DNA of 64,000 bases. It comes from Sphingomonas sp. 28-63-12. GTDB taxonomy: Bacteria; Pseudomonadota; Alphaproteobacteria; Sphingomonadales; Sphingomonadaceae. Positions 6,880 through 15,413 of this stretch are shown in pieces. A model generated the notes under the pieces. That model did no database searches. It was given only the letters and a program-made list of their open reading frames with translations, and was not told the origin of the DNA. A program made the position numbers and the translations under genes. The DNA lies in NCBI GenBank assembly GCA_002281535.1, contig NCGD01000008.1:62001-126000 (forward strand), read 5' to 3'. Numbering within the stretch: position 1 is the stretch's first letter; the number at the start of each line of letters is the position of its first letter.

Positions 6880-7512
6880 TCAGTCGTGCGGCTTCAGGCC
6901 GTGAAGCTTGTGACGGATATACCAGCCCGCCGCCAAGACGATGGCGACGCCAATGATGAGATCGGCGCTGTGGAACGCCGCCTTCATCCAGGGGCTGTTG
7001 TTCCACTGGTCGCCGAGCACCATCCCGACATAGGCAAGCCCAAAGCACCACGGCCATGACCCGACAAAAGTATAGAGGTGGAACCGCGCCAGCGGCATCC
7101 GCGCGACGCCTGCCGGAAAGGCGATAAACGAGCGGATCACTGGCAGTAGCCGGCCGATCAGCACCGCGCTATTGCCATAGCGTTCAAAGAACCGGTCCGC
7201 CTTGTCGATCTCGCCCGGTCCAATCAGCACATATTTGCCCCAGCGCAAAAAGGCGGGGCGGCCGCCGCGCTTGCCAAGCTCATATGCGGGGATCGACCCC
7301 AGATTACAGCCGATCGCACCCGCCGTCGCCGCCAGATACAGATTGAACTGGCCGGTGGAGACCAAATAGCCGGCAAACGGCATGATGATCTCCGATGGCA
7401 GCGGAATGCAGGCGGATTCAATTGCCATCAGCAGCACGATGCCCAGATAGCCACCGCTCGATATCACCCAGATGGTAAAGCCGGCAAGGATGCCCAGAAG
7501 ATGTTCGACCAT
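6880..7512 (-). CDS. DedA family membrane protein
   Basis: 210 residues from ATG 7512; the open frame to 7818 is arginine-rich noise overlapping the next gene. Typical DedA features are present: an N-terminal membrane helix, the amphipathic re-entrant motif with IESACIPLPSEIIMPFAGYL, a GxxLGSIPAYELGKRGG turn, and FxxRYGNSAVLIGRLLPVIRSFIAFPAGVARMPLARF, the conserved F-x-R-x(4-9)-R-F-x-P-x-x-R-x-x-x-x-x-x-A-G region with essential Arg residues. DedA proteins act in membrane lipid flipping and proton-dependent envelope homeostasis. It is convergent with the ABC exporter (31 bases apart). Confidence 0.9.
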   Translation of the reverse strand: MVEHLLGILAGFTIWVISSGGYLGIVLLMAIESACIPLPSEIIMPFAGYLVSTGQFNLYLAATAGAIGCNLGSIPAYELGKRGGRPAFLRWGKYVLIGPGEIDKADRFFERYGNSAVLIGRLLPVIRSFIAFPAGVARMPLARFHLYTFVGSWPWCFGLAYVGMVLGDQWNNSPWMKAAFHSADLIIGVAIVLAAGWYIRHKLHGLKPHD

Positions 7513-7564
7513 AGGCTGGCGATTGCGCGAACCGGCGGCGGATTGGAAGCGATTTCTGGCAGAC

Positions 7565-9028
7565 TCAGTCCGCCATGGCCGCCCGCCGCGCCGTCCGCAT
7601 CGCGGCGAGCAGCGCGCCGGACACACAGCCGGCCAGCAGCAGATACAGCGCCATGCCGCTCCAGGGCGACCAGCCCCAGAACTGGCTGGGCAGATCGCGG
7701 AAATAGCCAAGCGCGACATCGTCTGCCAGAATCGGCCGCCACAAGGGAAAAGCGACCGTATCGGGGACGGCGATTTCCGTGGCGGCGATCGCCAGGTTGA
7801 TGGCGATCGAAAGCCCAAACACGATCAACAGCGCGATCCGCGCGCGCAGACGCACCAGCGACGCCCAGAGTGGTGCCACCCCCAGTGCGAGCAGCGGCAA
7901 TGCCGGCACCGAATGGCGCGGCCCGGTCGAATAGCCGCCATCCCAATAGACATAGGCAGCGTTGACCAGGAGCACGATCAGAATCGCCGCGCTCGCCATT
8001 GCGCCGACCCCGCGGGTCGGGGGGTCGCGGCACAGGCGGACGAGCCCGAGCGGTGCCAGCACCAGCACCGGCGCGACCCAGAGCAGCCCGCGCCGGAGCC
8101 CGAACACCAGCTCGAACAGTACCGGCAGCTTGGGATAGGTCAGCCCGAAAAACCCCTGCTGCATCCCGTCAAACCCAACCACGCCCGAATAACCGAACTT
8201 CAGCGGCACTCCAAAGACAGCCATATTATAGGCAATCAGCGGCAATCCCGCCGCGAGCCCGCCAGCCAATGCGGCCAGGATCAGCGGGAGCCGGGCAGGG
8301 ATCGGCAGCGCCCGGATCCGCCACAGCGCCCAAAGCCCGATCGCCGTGCCGGCCAGCGCCGCCTGAAACTCGACCACCACCGCCCAGCCGAGCGCTGCCC
8401 CGGCCAGCGCAGCCAGCCACCTCTGGCCGCCGCCAGTGGCGCCCTTGTCCCGCGTCCCCCACCAGATTGCCCAAGCAGCAATCGTGAACAACGCCGCCAC
8501 CGAGGCATGCCCAAAGATCGTCGTCGACCACCCCCAGGCCGGGCTGCCCAGCGCATAGGCGAGCGCCGCGACCATCCCGGCGGTGGCGTTGCCGGTGATC
8601 GCGCCGGCCAGCGACCACAAGGCGACCGCCGCCAGCGCGGTCAGCAGTGCCGAACTGAGGATCGCCGCCAGTCGCAGCCGGATCTTCATGAAATGCCCCA
8701 GTGCCGGATCATAAACATCCCTGGTGCGCGGTGCGGTGCGTTCGGCGGTCAGGCCATTGGCCAGCGCCACTGCGGGCATGGCCATCAGCGTCATGCCCGG
8801 CGCCTTGTCCAGATAGACGTGATCGCCGAACCGGGCCTTGTCGATCGTCAGTGGGGCGAATTCGTCGATCGTCGCATCGCCGTCGTTGACCAGTGAAATC
8901 GCTGCAAACAGCCGCGTGGAATTATTGGGGTTGAGCTCCCACGAGCCGAACCAACTGCATGACAGCCAGACCAGCGCAAACAGCAGCAGCGGCACCGCCC
9001 ATCGCCGCCCGAAAAGGTCGCGCCACAT
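7565..9028 (-). CDS. Multi-pass membrane protein, PMT/ArnT-like (GT-C) glycosyltransferase candidate
   Basis: 487 residues with about 11-12 predicted membrane helices. After the first helix comes a long loop with acidic residues (NDGDATIDEFAPLTIDK) and YLDKAPGMTLMAMP, which resembles the Y-L-D-K-P-P loop of PMT/ArnT-like lipid-linked sugar transferases; GHASVAALF and YNMAVFG follow. The actual donor and acceptor are unknown. ATG 9028 overlaps the TGA of the upstream DUF2306 gene by one base, so both are probably translated together; the frame upstream to 9160 is a shadow of that gene. Not assigned to a named family with certainty. Confidence 0.6.
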   Translation of the reverse strand: MWRDLFGRRWAVPLLLFALVWLSCSWFGSWELNPNNSTRLFAAISLVNDGDATIDEFAPLTIDKARFGDHVYLDKAPGMTLMAMPAVALANGLTAERTAPRTRDVYDPALGHFMKIRLRLAAILSSALLTALAAVALWSLAGAITGNATAGMVAALAYALGSPAWGWSTTIFGHASVAALFTIAAWAIWWGTRDKGATGGGQRWLAALAGAALGWAVVVEFQAALAGTAIGLWALWRIRALPIPARLPLILAALAGGLAAGLPLIAYNMAVFGVPLKFGYSGVVGFDGMQQGFFGLTYPKLPVLFELVFGLRRGLLWVAPVLVLAPLGLVRLCRDPPTRGVGAMASAAILIVLLVNAAYVYWDGGYSTGPRHSVPALPLLALGVAPLWASLVRLRARIALLIVFGLSIAINLAIAATEIAVPDTVAFPLWRPILADDVALGYFRDLPSQFWGWSPWSGMALYLLLAGCVSGALLAAMRTARRAAMAD

Positions 9029-9540
9029 CAGCTGAACAGGAATTGGCCAAGCATACGATTGAACGGGAAGGTGAAGAACCCGGCAATCAGCAGCGCGCCA
9101 AACACCATGCCCCGCACGCCGGCCCGGTGCCGGGCGATCCGATGCGTGCGCGCCGACCACCAGAGCAACGGCACCTGGATCAACACCCAGACCGACAGGA
9201 TATGGATGATGCTGAAATTGCCGTGATTGCTATTGCGCACCGTCAGACTGATCAGCGCGGTCAGCAGCATCGCGCCAACCCAGATCGTACCGAGCAACCG
9301 GTGCGGGCGATCGCCGCGGCGCCGCAGCAGCATCACCGGCGTCAACGCCAAAGCCACGATCATCGCGCCAAGATGGCCCCAGACATTGATCGGAATTTTC
9401 GCCCAATAGGGTTGGCCCTTGGCGAGCGCGACGATCACGCAACCGAGCAGGACGATCGCCCCGATGGCAAGAAAGCGTTCAAAACGATCAGCGCCAAGCG
9501 GCTTTTGCTGCCGCAATTTCGGTTCCACTTTCGTCGCCAT
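9028..9540 (-). CDS. DUF2306-like four-to-five-helix membrane protein
   Basis: 170 residues from ATG 9540. A short basic N-terminus is followed by about four or five membrane helices, with His residues in NVWGHLGAM, RPHRLLGTIWV, NHGNFSIIHILSVWVLI and RTHRIARHRAGVRGM. This His-rich pattern matches the DUF2306 family of predicted cytochrome-like membrane proteins; function is unknown. The Shine-Dalgarno region is a run of nine G residues (complement of C 9546-9554) a few bases before the ATG, which is unusual. It is the first gene of a two-gene unit with the membrane protein at 7565-9028. Confidence 0.72.
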   Translation of the reverse strand: MATKVEPKLRQQKPLGADRFERFLAIGAIVLLGCVIVALAKGQPYWAKIPINVWGHLGAMIVALALTPVMLLRRRGDRPHRLLGTIWVGAMLLTALISLTVRNSNHGNFSIIHILSVWVLIQVPLLWWSARTHRIARHRAGVRGMVFGALLIAGFFTFPFNRMLGQFLFS

Positions 9541-9583
9541 CGCTGCCCCCCCCCGGCTCGTTGTTGGCCCGTCCGTGCCCGGA

Positions 9584-10057
9584 TTATTGCGGCCCGTTGG
9601 CCTTGGCTGCTTCCTTGCGCGCCTTATTGGCGCGCCGCGCCTCTTCAAAGGCCTGCGACGCGCAACCCGATGCACCGCCGACGCCTTCGGTAGAGCAGCT
9701 GCCATTGCCGCTCCGGCCGACCTCGGCGACGGTTTCGGCACCGCGCAGCGCCCAGCTGCGATATTCAGGCTTCAACGTATCGGGGCGCAATTCCTTAGGG
9801 ATGCGGAACTGATCGCCCGGGCTGCGGCGGACGCACACCGTGATTTCATTGCCATCCGAATCGGTCGGGCATTTCTGCGTCGCGGTATAAAGATAGGTGA
9901 TGCCATTGACCGGTGCATCGGGCGTGTCCTTGGCCGGATCGAGCTTGGCGGGCGTCGGCCGGGTTGGGAGAACGACCGTGGTCTGCGCCTGAAGCGTCGA
10001 TGGGATCAGCAGCAAGACGATTGTCGCCATTGCACTCCGCAGCGGTCGGGTCACCAT
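9584..10057 (-). CDS. Secreted hypothetical protein
   Basis: 157 residues from ATG 10057, which has a clear AGGAGAAT site; the frame to 10111 overlaps coq7. A Sec signal peptide is evident (basic start, then ATIVLLLIPSTLQAQ, with cleavage expected after AQA or nearby). The mature protein has an ITYLYTATQKCPTDSDGNEITVCVRR segment with two Cys, a central RIPKELRPDTLKPEYRSWALR motif, another Cys pair in NGSCSTEGVGGASGCASQAFEEARR, and a charged helical C-terminus. It is likely periplasmic with up to two disulfides. I do not recognise a named domain. It follows coq7 by 50 bases on the same strand, downstream of dsbB. Confidence 0.72.
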   Translation of the reverse strand: MVTRPLRSAMATIVLLLIPSTLQAQTTVVLPTRPTPAKLDPAKDTPDAPVNGITYLYTATQKCPTDSDGNEITVCVRRSPGDQFRIPKELRPDTLKPEYRSWALRGAETVAEVGRSGNGSCSTEGVGGASGCASQAFEEARRANKARKEAAKANGPQ

Positions 10058-10107
10058 TGGATATTCTCCTTCATCCGGCCTGGCGAGCATCCCGGATCGA
10101 TATCTTT

Positions 10108-10644
10108 TCAAATCCGCTTCGCCGTTGCGATGGCAAAGCGGCAGCCCAGTCGAATCAGGCCCGTCAACAGCGGATAGGCCGGCGCGCTTTCCGCGCCGCT
10201 GGCAAGCGCGGTTTCGCGGTGCTCGACCTCGTCGGCCTGGAAATCGGCAATAGCAACCGACAATTCGGGATCATCTTCGCCGAGTTGCGCGAGCTGTTCG
10301 GCATAATGATTGTCGATCTCGGTTTCGACCGCGACGGTGCACGCCATCGCGGCTTCGGGCCCGATCGCGGCGGTCACCGCGCCGAGCGCAAAGCCGGCGA
10401 CATCCCAAAAGGGCTGCAGGATCGTCGGCCGAACGCCGCGCGTGACCATCATCTTGTCGAAAAACGCACGGTGGCGCTCTTCCTGCACCGCCATACCGGC
10501 AATCTTGCGCGCCGCTGCGCCGCGATCACCCATCACGGCAAGCTGCCCGGCATAGATGCGGCTCGCGCCATATTCGCCGGCTTGGTTGACGCGGATCATC
10601 GACTCGGTCCGGCGCCTACCATCGCCTGGCTTCCAATCGGTCAC
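10108..10644 (-). CDS. coq7: Demethoxyubiquinone hydroxylase COQ7 family
   Basis: 178 residues from GTG 10644, chosen over ATG 10674 because a perfect GAGGAGG site stands 8 bases before it and TDWKPGDGRRRTESMIRVNQAGEYGA is the usual start. The di-iron carboxylate motifs are visible: NQAGEYGA, EERHRAFFD, VAVETEIDNHYAEQL and DEVEHRE (E...ExxH repeated). The enzyme hydroxylates demethoxyubiquinone, the last ring hydroxylation of ubiquinone synthesis, and works at the membrane. The GTG overlaps the TGA of dsbB, so the two are translationally coupled. ubiG in the same window serves the same pathway. Confidence 0.93.
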   Translation of the reverse strand: MTDWKPGDGRRRTESMIRVNQAGEYGASRIYAGQLAVMGDRGAAARKIAGMAVQEERHRAFFDKMMVTRGVRPTILQPFWDVAGFALGAVTAAIGPEAAMACTVAVETEIDNHYAEQLAQLGEDDPELSVAIADFQADEVEHRETALASGAESAPAYPLLTGLIRLGCRFAIATAKRI

Positions 10645-11129
10645 GCGCTTCGCCTCCTCAGCAATAAGGCCCATATGGCGATGCCGCCGGCAATCGAAAA
10701 GAGCGCATTGAACCCGGCGAGCGAAATGCCGAACAACGACCATTGCGGGACATCGCAGGCAATCACTGGCGTACTCAGAATTCGCGCCAGCATTTCATCC
10801 GGGGTGCCGCTGGTTGCGGGCGGCAGCGAACAGGCGGTGATCCCCTGCCACCAGTGATATTCGACCCCGGCATGGAACACGCCGATCGCCCCGCTGGTAG
10901 CTATCGCCAGCGCGGCAAGCGCCACCAGGATGCGCTTGGGCCCGTCGCCGGGGATCACGAAGGCGAGTGCGGCGATCACGATGGCACTGTAATGCGGCCA
11001 CCGTTGCCAATGGCACATTTCGCAAGGGATCAGCCCACCAAACAGTTGCGAGCCCCAGGCGCCGGCCATCAGCGCAACCGGCAACAGCAACGCAAGCCAG
11101 CGGGCCGCGCGGAAAGACTCTGTCGACAT
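10641..11129 (-). CDS. dsbB: Disulfide bond formation protein DsbB
   Basis: 162 residues with four membrane helices. The first periplasmic loop has the redox pair Cys36-Cys39 (IPCEMCHWQRWPHY, including the conserved Arg after W) and the second loop has a Cys in GITACSLP and another in PVIACDVPQWS. DsbB reoxidises DsbA and passes electrons to ubiquinone, which makes the coupling with coq7 functionally sensible. It starts 5 bases after the ctpA stop and overlaps coq7, so it is part of a ctpA-dsbB-coq7 operon. Confidence 0.93.
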   Translation of the reverse strand: MSTESFRAARWLALLLPVALMAGAWGSQLFGGLIPCEMCHWQRWPHYSAIVIAALAFVIPGDGPKRILVALAALAIATSGAIGVFHAGVEYHWWQGITACSLPPATSGTPDEMLARILSTPVIACDVPQWSLFGISLAGFNALFSIAGGIAIWALLLRRRSA

Positions 11130-11134
11130 CGCGA

Positions 11135-12517
11135 TCAGTTCGGCTTGGGCGCCGACGGGGTTTCAGGATCGACCGGCTGGGGATTGGGCGTGCCCAGACG
11201 CGCGACCGCCGCCACCTGCTGCGGCCCGCCGAGCCGGGCGATGGTCTGCAGCGCGTAATAAAGCTGGAAATCGTCGATCTTGCGCTTTTTGAGCTCGTCG
11301 GGCGTCGCCGCGAAGCGCGGATCGGGCTGGGTATCTTCCTCCAATACCTTGTTGTCGACCTTGGCTTCGTTGATCAAATGGCGGCGCAGATCGTCTTCGC
11401 GGAAGACGGGACGCGTCTTGTAATCGGGATCGCTGATCTGCGGCACCAGCACGTCGGGATCGATGCCGCCTTCCTGCACCGATCGTCCCGATGGCGTGAA
11501 ATAGCGCGCCGTCGTCAAGCGCACTTCGGTCTTGGGTCCAAGCTTGAGCAGTGACTGGACCGATCCCTTGCCAAAGCTGCGTTCGCCCAGCACCAGCCCG
11601 CGGTGCTGGTCCTGCAGCGCGCCGGCAACGATTTCAGATGCCGACGCCGTTCCCGAATTGACCAACACCACGACGGGCAGGCCGTTGGCGGCATCGCCGG
11701 GATGGGCATAATAACGCTGGATATCATCCTTTTCGCGGCCGCGCTGCGAGACGATCTCGCCATGGTCGAGGAAAGTATCCGAAACGCTGATCGCCTCGTT
11801 GAGCAAGCCGCCGCCATTGTCGCGCAGGTCGACGACATAGCCGAGCGGATCATGGCCGAGCTTCTTGCGGATCTGGAAGATCGCATCGCGCGTGTAATCG
11901 CCGGTCCGGTCCGAAAAGGTGTTGATGTTGATGATGCCGATATCGCCCTTCACTTCCCATTTGACGGGCTTTTGGACGATGATTTCGCGGATCAACGACA
12001 ATTCGATCGGCTTGTCTCGGCCGCGCCTGACGATGGTGATCGACAGTTTCGTGCCCGGCTTGCCGCGCATCTCGCTGATCGCCTCGTCAAGCGTCAGCCC
12101 GTAGAGCAGTTTGCCGTTGAGGCGGGTGATGTAATCGCCTGATTTGATTCCGGCCCGAAAGGCAGGCGTGTCTTCCTGCGGGGCAATGACCTTGACGGCG
12201 CCATCCTCCTGCGTGACCGACAGGCCAAGCCCACCATAATTGCCTTCGGTCTGGATTCGCAGATTTTCGAAATCGACCCCGTCGGCAAAGGAGCTGTGCG
12301 GATCCAGCGCCGCCAGCATCCCTTCGATCGCGCCCTTCACCAGCACCTTGTTGTCGACCGGATCGACATAATTGGCGCGGATCAGATTATAGACATCCAT
12401 AAACTGATCAAGCTCGCGATAGGTGTTGGTATCGACCTGCGCCATCGCCCCTGTGGCGACAGGCACCATGGCAAGAGCGGCAACGATCGCGGTAGCCTGG
12501 AGCAGAGGACGGGCCAT
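11135..12517 (-). CDS. ctpA: S41 carboxyl-terminal processing protease
   Basis: 460 residues. A signal peptide (LLQATAIVAALAMVPVATGAMAQ) places it in the periplasm. An N-terminal helical segment ends with MLAALDPHSSF; a PDZ domain follows (~90-170, with GNYGGLGLSV and GIKSGDYITRLNG); then the S41 core. The catalytic Ser lies in NSGTASASEI (~292) and the general-base Lys in GERSFGKGSVQS (Lys317). The segment after ~residue 340 includes FTPSGRSVQEGGIDPDV, typical of CtpA. These enzymes trim or degrade periplasmic proteins from the C-terminus. The downstream neighbours are dsbB and coq7. Confidence 0.94.
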   Translation of the reverse strand: MARPLLQATAIVAALAMVPVATGAMAQVDTNTYRELDQFMDVYNLIRANYVDPVDNKVLVKGAIEGMLAALDPHSSFADGVDFENLRIQTEGNYGGLGLSVTQEDGAVKVIAPQEDTPAFRAGIKSGDYITRLNGKLLYGLTLDEAISEMRGKPGTKLSITIVRRGRDKPIELSLIREIIVQKPVKWEVKGDIGIININTFSDRTGDYTRDAIFQIRKKLGHDPLGYVVDLRDNGGGLLNEAISVSDTFLDHGEIVSQRGREKDDIQRYYAHPGDAANGLPVVVLVNSGTASASEIVAGALQDQHRGLVLGERSFGKGSVQSLLKLGPKTEVRLTTARYFTPSGRSVQEGGIDPDVLVPQISDPDYKTRPVFREDDLRRHLINEAKVDNKVLEEDTQPDPRFAATPDELKKRKIDDFQLYYALQTIARLGGPQQVAAVARLGTPNPQPVDPETPSAPKPN

Positions 12518-12618
12518 GGACGCTGAACTTTCGGGGATGGGGCAGGGATTGGGACCAATGTAGCGCTAAATTGCCGAGGGATCAAAGCCGATCGCAGCTG
12601 AACCGGCGCTGGACGGCT

Positions 12619-13818
12619 TCAGCCAAGCAGCCGGGTCATGTCGATCGCGCGATCCTTGCGGCGAAGTTCAATCGTGACCCGGGGCGCATCGCCCGTCACC
12701 GCGCGGCCAACCGGGGCGCCCTGCCCCACCCGATCCCCCACCGCGACCGAAATGCTGCCCAGATTGGCGATCAGTGAGGTCCAGCCGCCGCCATGATCGA
12801 TGATCACCACCATGCCATAATCGCGGAAGCGACGGGCGAAGACGACCCGGCCGGCTGCCGGCGCGATCACCTGTGCGGCCGACTCGGTCTGGATCGTCAA
12901 CCCGCGCGATCGCACCCCGGCATCCGATATCTCGCCAAGGCCCGTCACGACCTTGCCATCGACCGGCAAGCGATAGGGTGGCGCATCGCGCGACCAGGCC
13001 AGCGTGTCGATCGGCGACGACGCTTCACCCGGCTTGGGCGGCCGCGGCAGCGGCCCCGGCAGCGATTCGAGTGCCGCCCGGGTCTCTGCCTGATCGCCCA
13101 ACTGGTCCATCAGATCGACGATGTCGCGGGCGCGTTCACCAAGCCCGATCGCACGATCCGATTCGAACAAGGCATCGCGGCCAAGCGCGCGCGATTTCAG
13201 CCGGTGTTCGGCCTCGAGCCGGGTCAGCACCAGCCGTTCCGCCTCCAGCCGGCGACGGCTTTCGTTCAATGTGTCGACGGCAAGCGCGGCACCGGCCTGC
13301 AAGCGCCGCGTCCGCGCCAGATCCGCGCGCACATCAGCCGTGCGCGCCTTGACCTGCGGCATCACGCTGCCGAGCACCGCGCGGACATGGACCAGATCAT
13401 TGACCGATCCGGGCTGGACGAGGCTGATCACGACGGGCCGCCGGGCGAGCGCCTGCAACGCTGCCAGCAGCCGCACTACCGGCCCCTGCTTGGTCGCGAG
13501 CCGTGCGCGCTGGCTGTCGAGCAAGCGACGGATGATCGTGATGCGCGCCTGCGCGGCGGCGATATCGGCTTCGCCGCGCTGGATGCGCGCGGCGACGGCC
13601 GCTTCCTGCTGGCGCGCCTTCAGGGCTTCGTCGCGCTCGGCGGCCGCCGCCTGTTCCAGCTTGACCGAACGCGCCTGCGCCGCTGCCGATTGCGCCTTGG
13701 CCTCAATCAGCCGCGCCCGATCGGCGGCGATGCCGCCCGCCGGGGCCTGCGCCGCCAGCGCGCCGCCAATGGCCATCAAGCCGGCCAGCAGAAAAGGTCC
13801 GATATACCAGCGCCGCAT
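12619..13818 (-). CDS. EnvC-like murein hydrolase activator with degenerate LytM domain
   Basis: 399 residues from ATG 13818 (57 bases inside the longer open frame). A signal peptide (FLLAGLMAIGGALAAQA) is followed by long coiled coil (~25-240, with repeated Ala/Arg/Glu heptads), a linker, and a C-terminal LytM/M23 fold (~290-399). The zinc ligands of active M23 peptidases are absent: the H-x-x-x-D site reads SRGLTIQT, the Y-x-H-L motif reads IANL, and the final HLHFE motif reads RVTIE. The protein therefore should not cut peptidoglycan but may activate amidases at the septum as EnvC and NlpD do. It begins 5 bases after rlmH. Confidence 0.88.
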   Translation of the reverse strand: MRRWYIGPFLLAGLMAIGGALAAQAPAGGIAADRARLIEAKAQSAAAQARSVKLEQAAAAERDEALKARQQEAAVAARIQRGEADIAAAQARITIIRRLLDSQRARLATKQGPVVRLLAALQALARRPVVISLVQPGSVNDLVHVRAVLGSVMPQVKARTADVRADLARTRRLQAGAALAVDTLNESRRRLEAERLVLTRLEAEHRLKSRALGRDALFESDRAIGLGERARDIVDLMDQLGDQAETRAALESLPGPLPRPPKPGEASSPIDTLAWSRDAPPYRLPVDGKVVTGLGEISDAGVRSRGLTIQTESAAQVIAPAAGRVVFARRFRDYGMVVIIDHGGGWTSLIANLGSISVAVGDRVGQGAPVGRAVTGDAPRVTIELRRKDRAIDMTRLLG

Positions 13819-13823
13819 CGCTG

Positions 13824-14246
13824 CTATCCTTCGCGGTGATAGGGATGATTGGCAAGGATGCTGGTCGCGCGCCATAATTGTTCGGCGAGCATCGCGCGCG
13901 CCAGCAGATGCGGCCAGGTCGCGCGACCAAAGGAGAAAAGCAGATCGGCCTGGGCGCGGGCGGCATCATCAAAGCCGTCGGCCGCGCCGATCATGAAGCG
14001 CACTTCACGCACGCCATCGTCGCGCCAGCGCCCAAGCCTCTCGGCAAAAGCCAGCGATCCCATCGCCTCTCCCGTCTCGTCGAGCAGCACCAGCCGGGTC
14101 TGCGGCTCGATCACCGGCACCCGGCCACCAATATCGGGCAGCTCGGTGATCCGTACCGGCCAACTCAGCCGCTTGACATAGCGCGCGACCAGATCGGCTT
14201 CGGGGCTGCGCCCGATCCGCCCGCGCGCGACGATGTGGAGCAGCAA
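13824..14246 (-). CDS. rlmH: 23S rRNA (pseudouridine-1915-N3) methyltransferase RlmH
   Basis: 140 residues. The start is TTG 14246, giving the family N-terminus LLHIVARGRIGRSPEADLVARYVKR; no ATG or GTG is available nearby. The SPOUT-fold signatures are present: LVLLDETGEAMGS, FMIGAADGFDDAARAQADLLFSFG, and ATWPHLLARAMLAEQLWRATSILANHPYHRE, with the conserved C-terminal YHRE. It methylates a ribosomal helix-69 pseudouridine. It follows rsfS by 6 bases in a widely conserved gene order. Confidence 0.95.
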   Translation of the reverse strand: MLLHIVARGRIGRSPEADLVARYVKRLSWPVRITELPDIGGRVPVIEPQTRLVLLDETGEAMGSLAFAERLGRWRDDGVREVRFMIGAADGFDDAARAQADLLFSFGRATWPHLLARAMLAEQLWRATSILANHPYHREG

Positions 14247-14252
14247 GGCGGC

Positions 14253-14666
14253 TCAGTCGTCCGCGGTCGGTTCGGGATCCGAATCGGCCACCACAACCGG
14301 CGCATCGCCAAATGCCCACATCCGTTCAAGATTGTAGAAGCTGCGCACTTCGGGGCGGAACAGATGGATGATGACATCGCCGGCATCGATCAATACCCAG
14401 TCCGCGGTCGGCAAGCCTTCGATCCGCGCGCTGCGGCCGAATTCGGCCTTGATCTTCTCGGTCAACTTGTGGGCCATCGACGCGACCTGCCGGGTCGAAC
14501 GACCGCTGGCGATCACCATATGATCGGCAATGCTGCTCTTGCCGGCAAGCGGGATCGAGACGGTTTCCACCGCCTGATCATCGTCCAGCGACGCGAGGAC
14601 AAGTTGATGCAGCGCCTCGACACGGTCCGTGTCGGACGAACGAAAGCTTTGCGGGGATGAGGCCAA
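14253..14666 (-). CDS. rsfS: Ribosome silencing factor RsfS
   Basis: 137 residues. The start is TTG 14666 preceded by GGAG at 5-base spacing; no other in-frame start keeps the family N-terminus. DQAVETVSIPLAGKSSIADHMVIASGRSTRQVASMA and EGLPTADWVLIDAGDVIIHLFRPEVRSFYNLERMW are diagnostic of the RsfS/Iojap family, which binds uL14 and blocks subunit joining under low nutrients. The C-terminus has a short acidic tail. It is next to nadD and rlmH as in many bacteria. Confidence 0.95.
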   Translation of the reverse strand: MASSPQSFRSSDTDRVEALHQLVLASLDDDQAVETVSIPLAGKSSIADHMVIASGRSTRQVASMAHKLTEKIKAEFGRSARIEGLPTADWVLIDAGDVIIHLFRPEVRSFYNLERMWAFGDAPVVVADSDPEPTADD

Positions 14667-14674
14667 GGGAACTC

Positions 14675-15328
14675 CTAGAATGGCGGCGCGCCGGGCGCGT
14701 CACCGGGTGAGGTTTCGAAAACAACAGAATCAGTTGGCAGAAAATGACGCTGCCAGGCGGGATCGGCCTTTCTGAGCCGGGTCGCCGACGTCTCATCAGG
14801 GCGAAAGCGCAACAGCACGAGTGCCGGCATTCTCCACCTCGTCCAGCTTGATGCCTGATATGCGGGGTGGACGAACCGCCGCAACCAACCCATCGCGGGG
14901 GCCGCGCGGGCAGCGTGATCATAGCCCGGTCGGGCGATAACCGCAATCGGAACCTGTCGGGCGATGTCGCGCCATCCACGCCACTGATGAAATTGCGCCA
15001 GATTGTCACCACCCATCAGCCAGATGAACCGCTTTCTGGGATAAAGCGCGATCAGCTTGTGGAGCGTATCGACGGTATAGCGGGTGCCGAGCCGTTGCTC
15101 GATCGCGCTGACCTTGATCGGCGCATGCCGGGCGACCTTGAGCGCCGAAGCAAAGCGTACCGCAAAGGGTGCCATGTCATCGGCCTCCTCCTTAAGCGGA
15201 TTGCCCGGCGAGACCAGCCACCAGACCTCATCCAGGTCAAGCGCCGCCATGGCCGCCAGGCTGATGGCGCGATGCCCGCGATGCGCCGGATTGAAGGAGC
15301 CGCCAAGGATACCAATGCGGGTCACCAT
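14675..15328 (-). CDS. nadD: Nicotinate-nucleotide adenylyltransferase NadD
   Basis: 217 residues, normal family length. The nucleotidyl-transferase motif GGSFNPAHRGH (His16-x-x-His19) opens the protein, and FIWLMGGDNLAQFHQWRGWRDIARQVPIAVIARPGY is the typical substrate pocket region. The C-terminal S-A-T-R-x-R motif is a variant of the family ISSTxIR. It makes NaAD in NAD synthesis. It lies 85 bases after proA and 8 bases before rsfS on the same strand. Confidence 0.95.
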   Translation of the reverse strand: MVTRIGILGGSFNPAHRGHRAISLAAMAALDLDEVWWLVSPGNPLKEEADDMAPFAVRFASALKVARHAPIKVSAIEQRLGTRYTVDTLHKLIALYPRKRFIWLMGGDNLAQFHQWRGWRDIARQVPIAVIARPGYDHAARAAPAMGWLRRFVHPAYQASSWTRWRMPALVLLRFRPDETSATRLRKADPAWQRHFLPTDSVVFETSPGDAPGAPPF

Positions 15329-15413
15329 CGCCCTTCCCCATCGGCCAGCCCGTTCTCGCTAGCGCGCCGGATGAGCGCGGTTTCACCTTCGCCCTTGCGC
15401 AACCGGCAGGCGA

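Noticed and set aside
7472-8896. 474-codon plus-strand ORF antisense to the membrane glycosyltransferase-like gene
   Set aside because: Low-complexity Arg/Pro/Gln composition typical of high-GC antisense frames.
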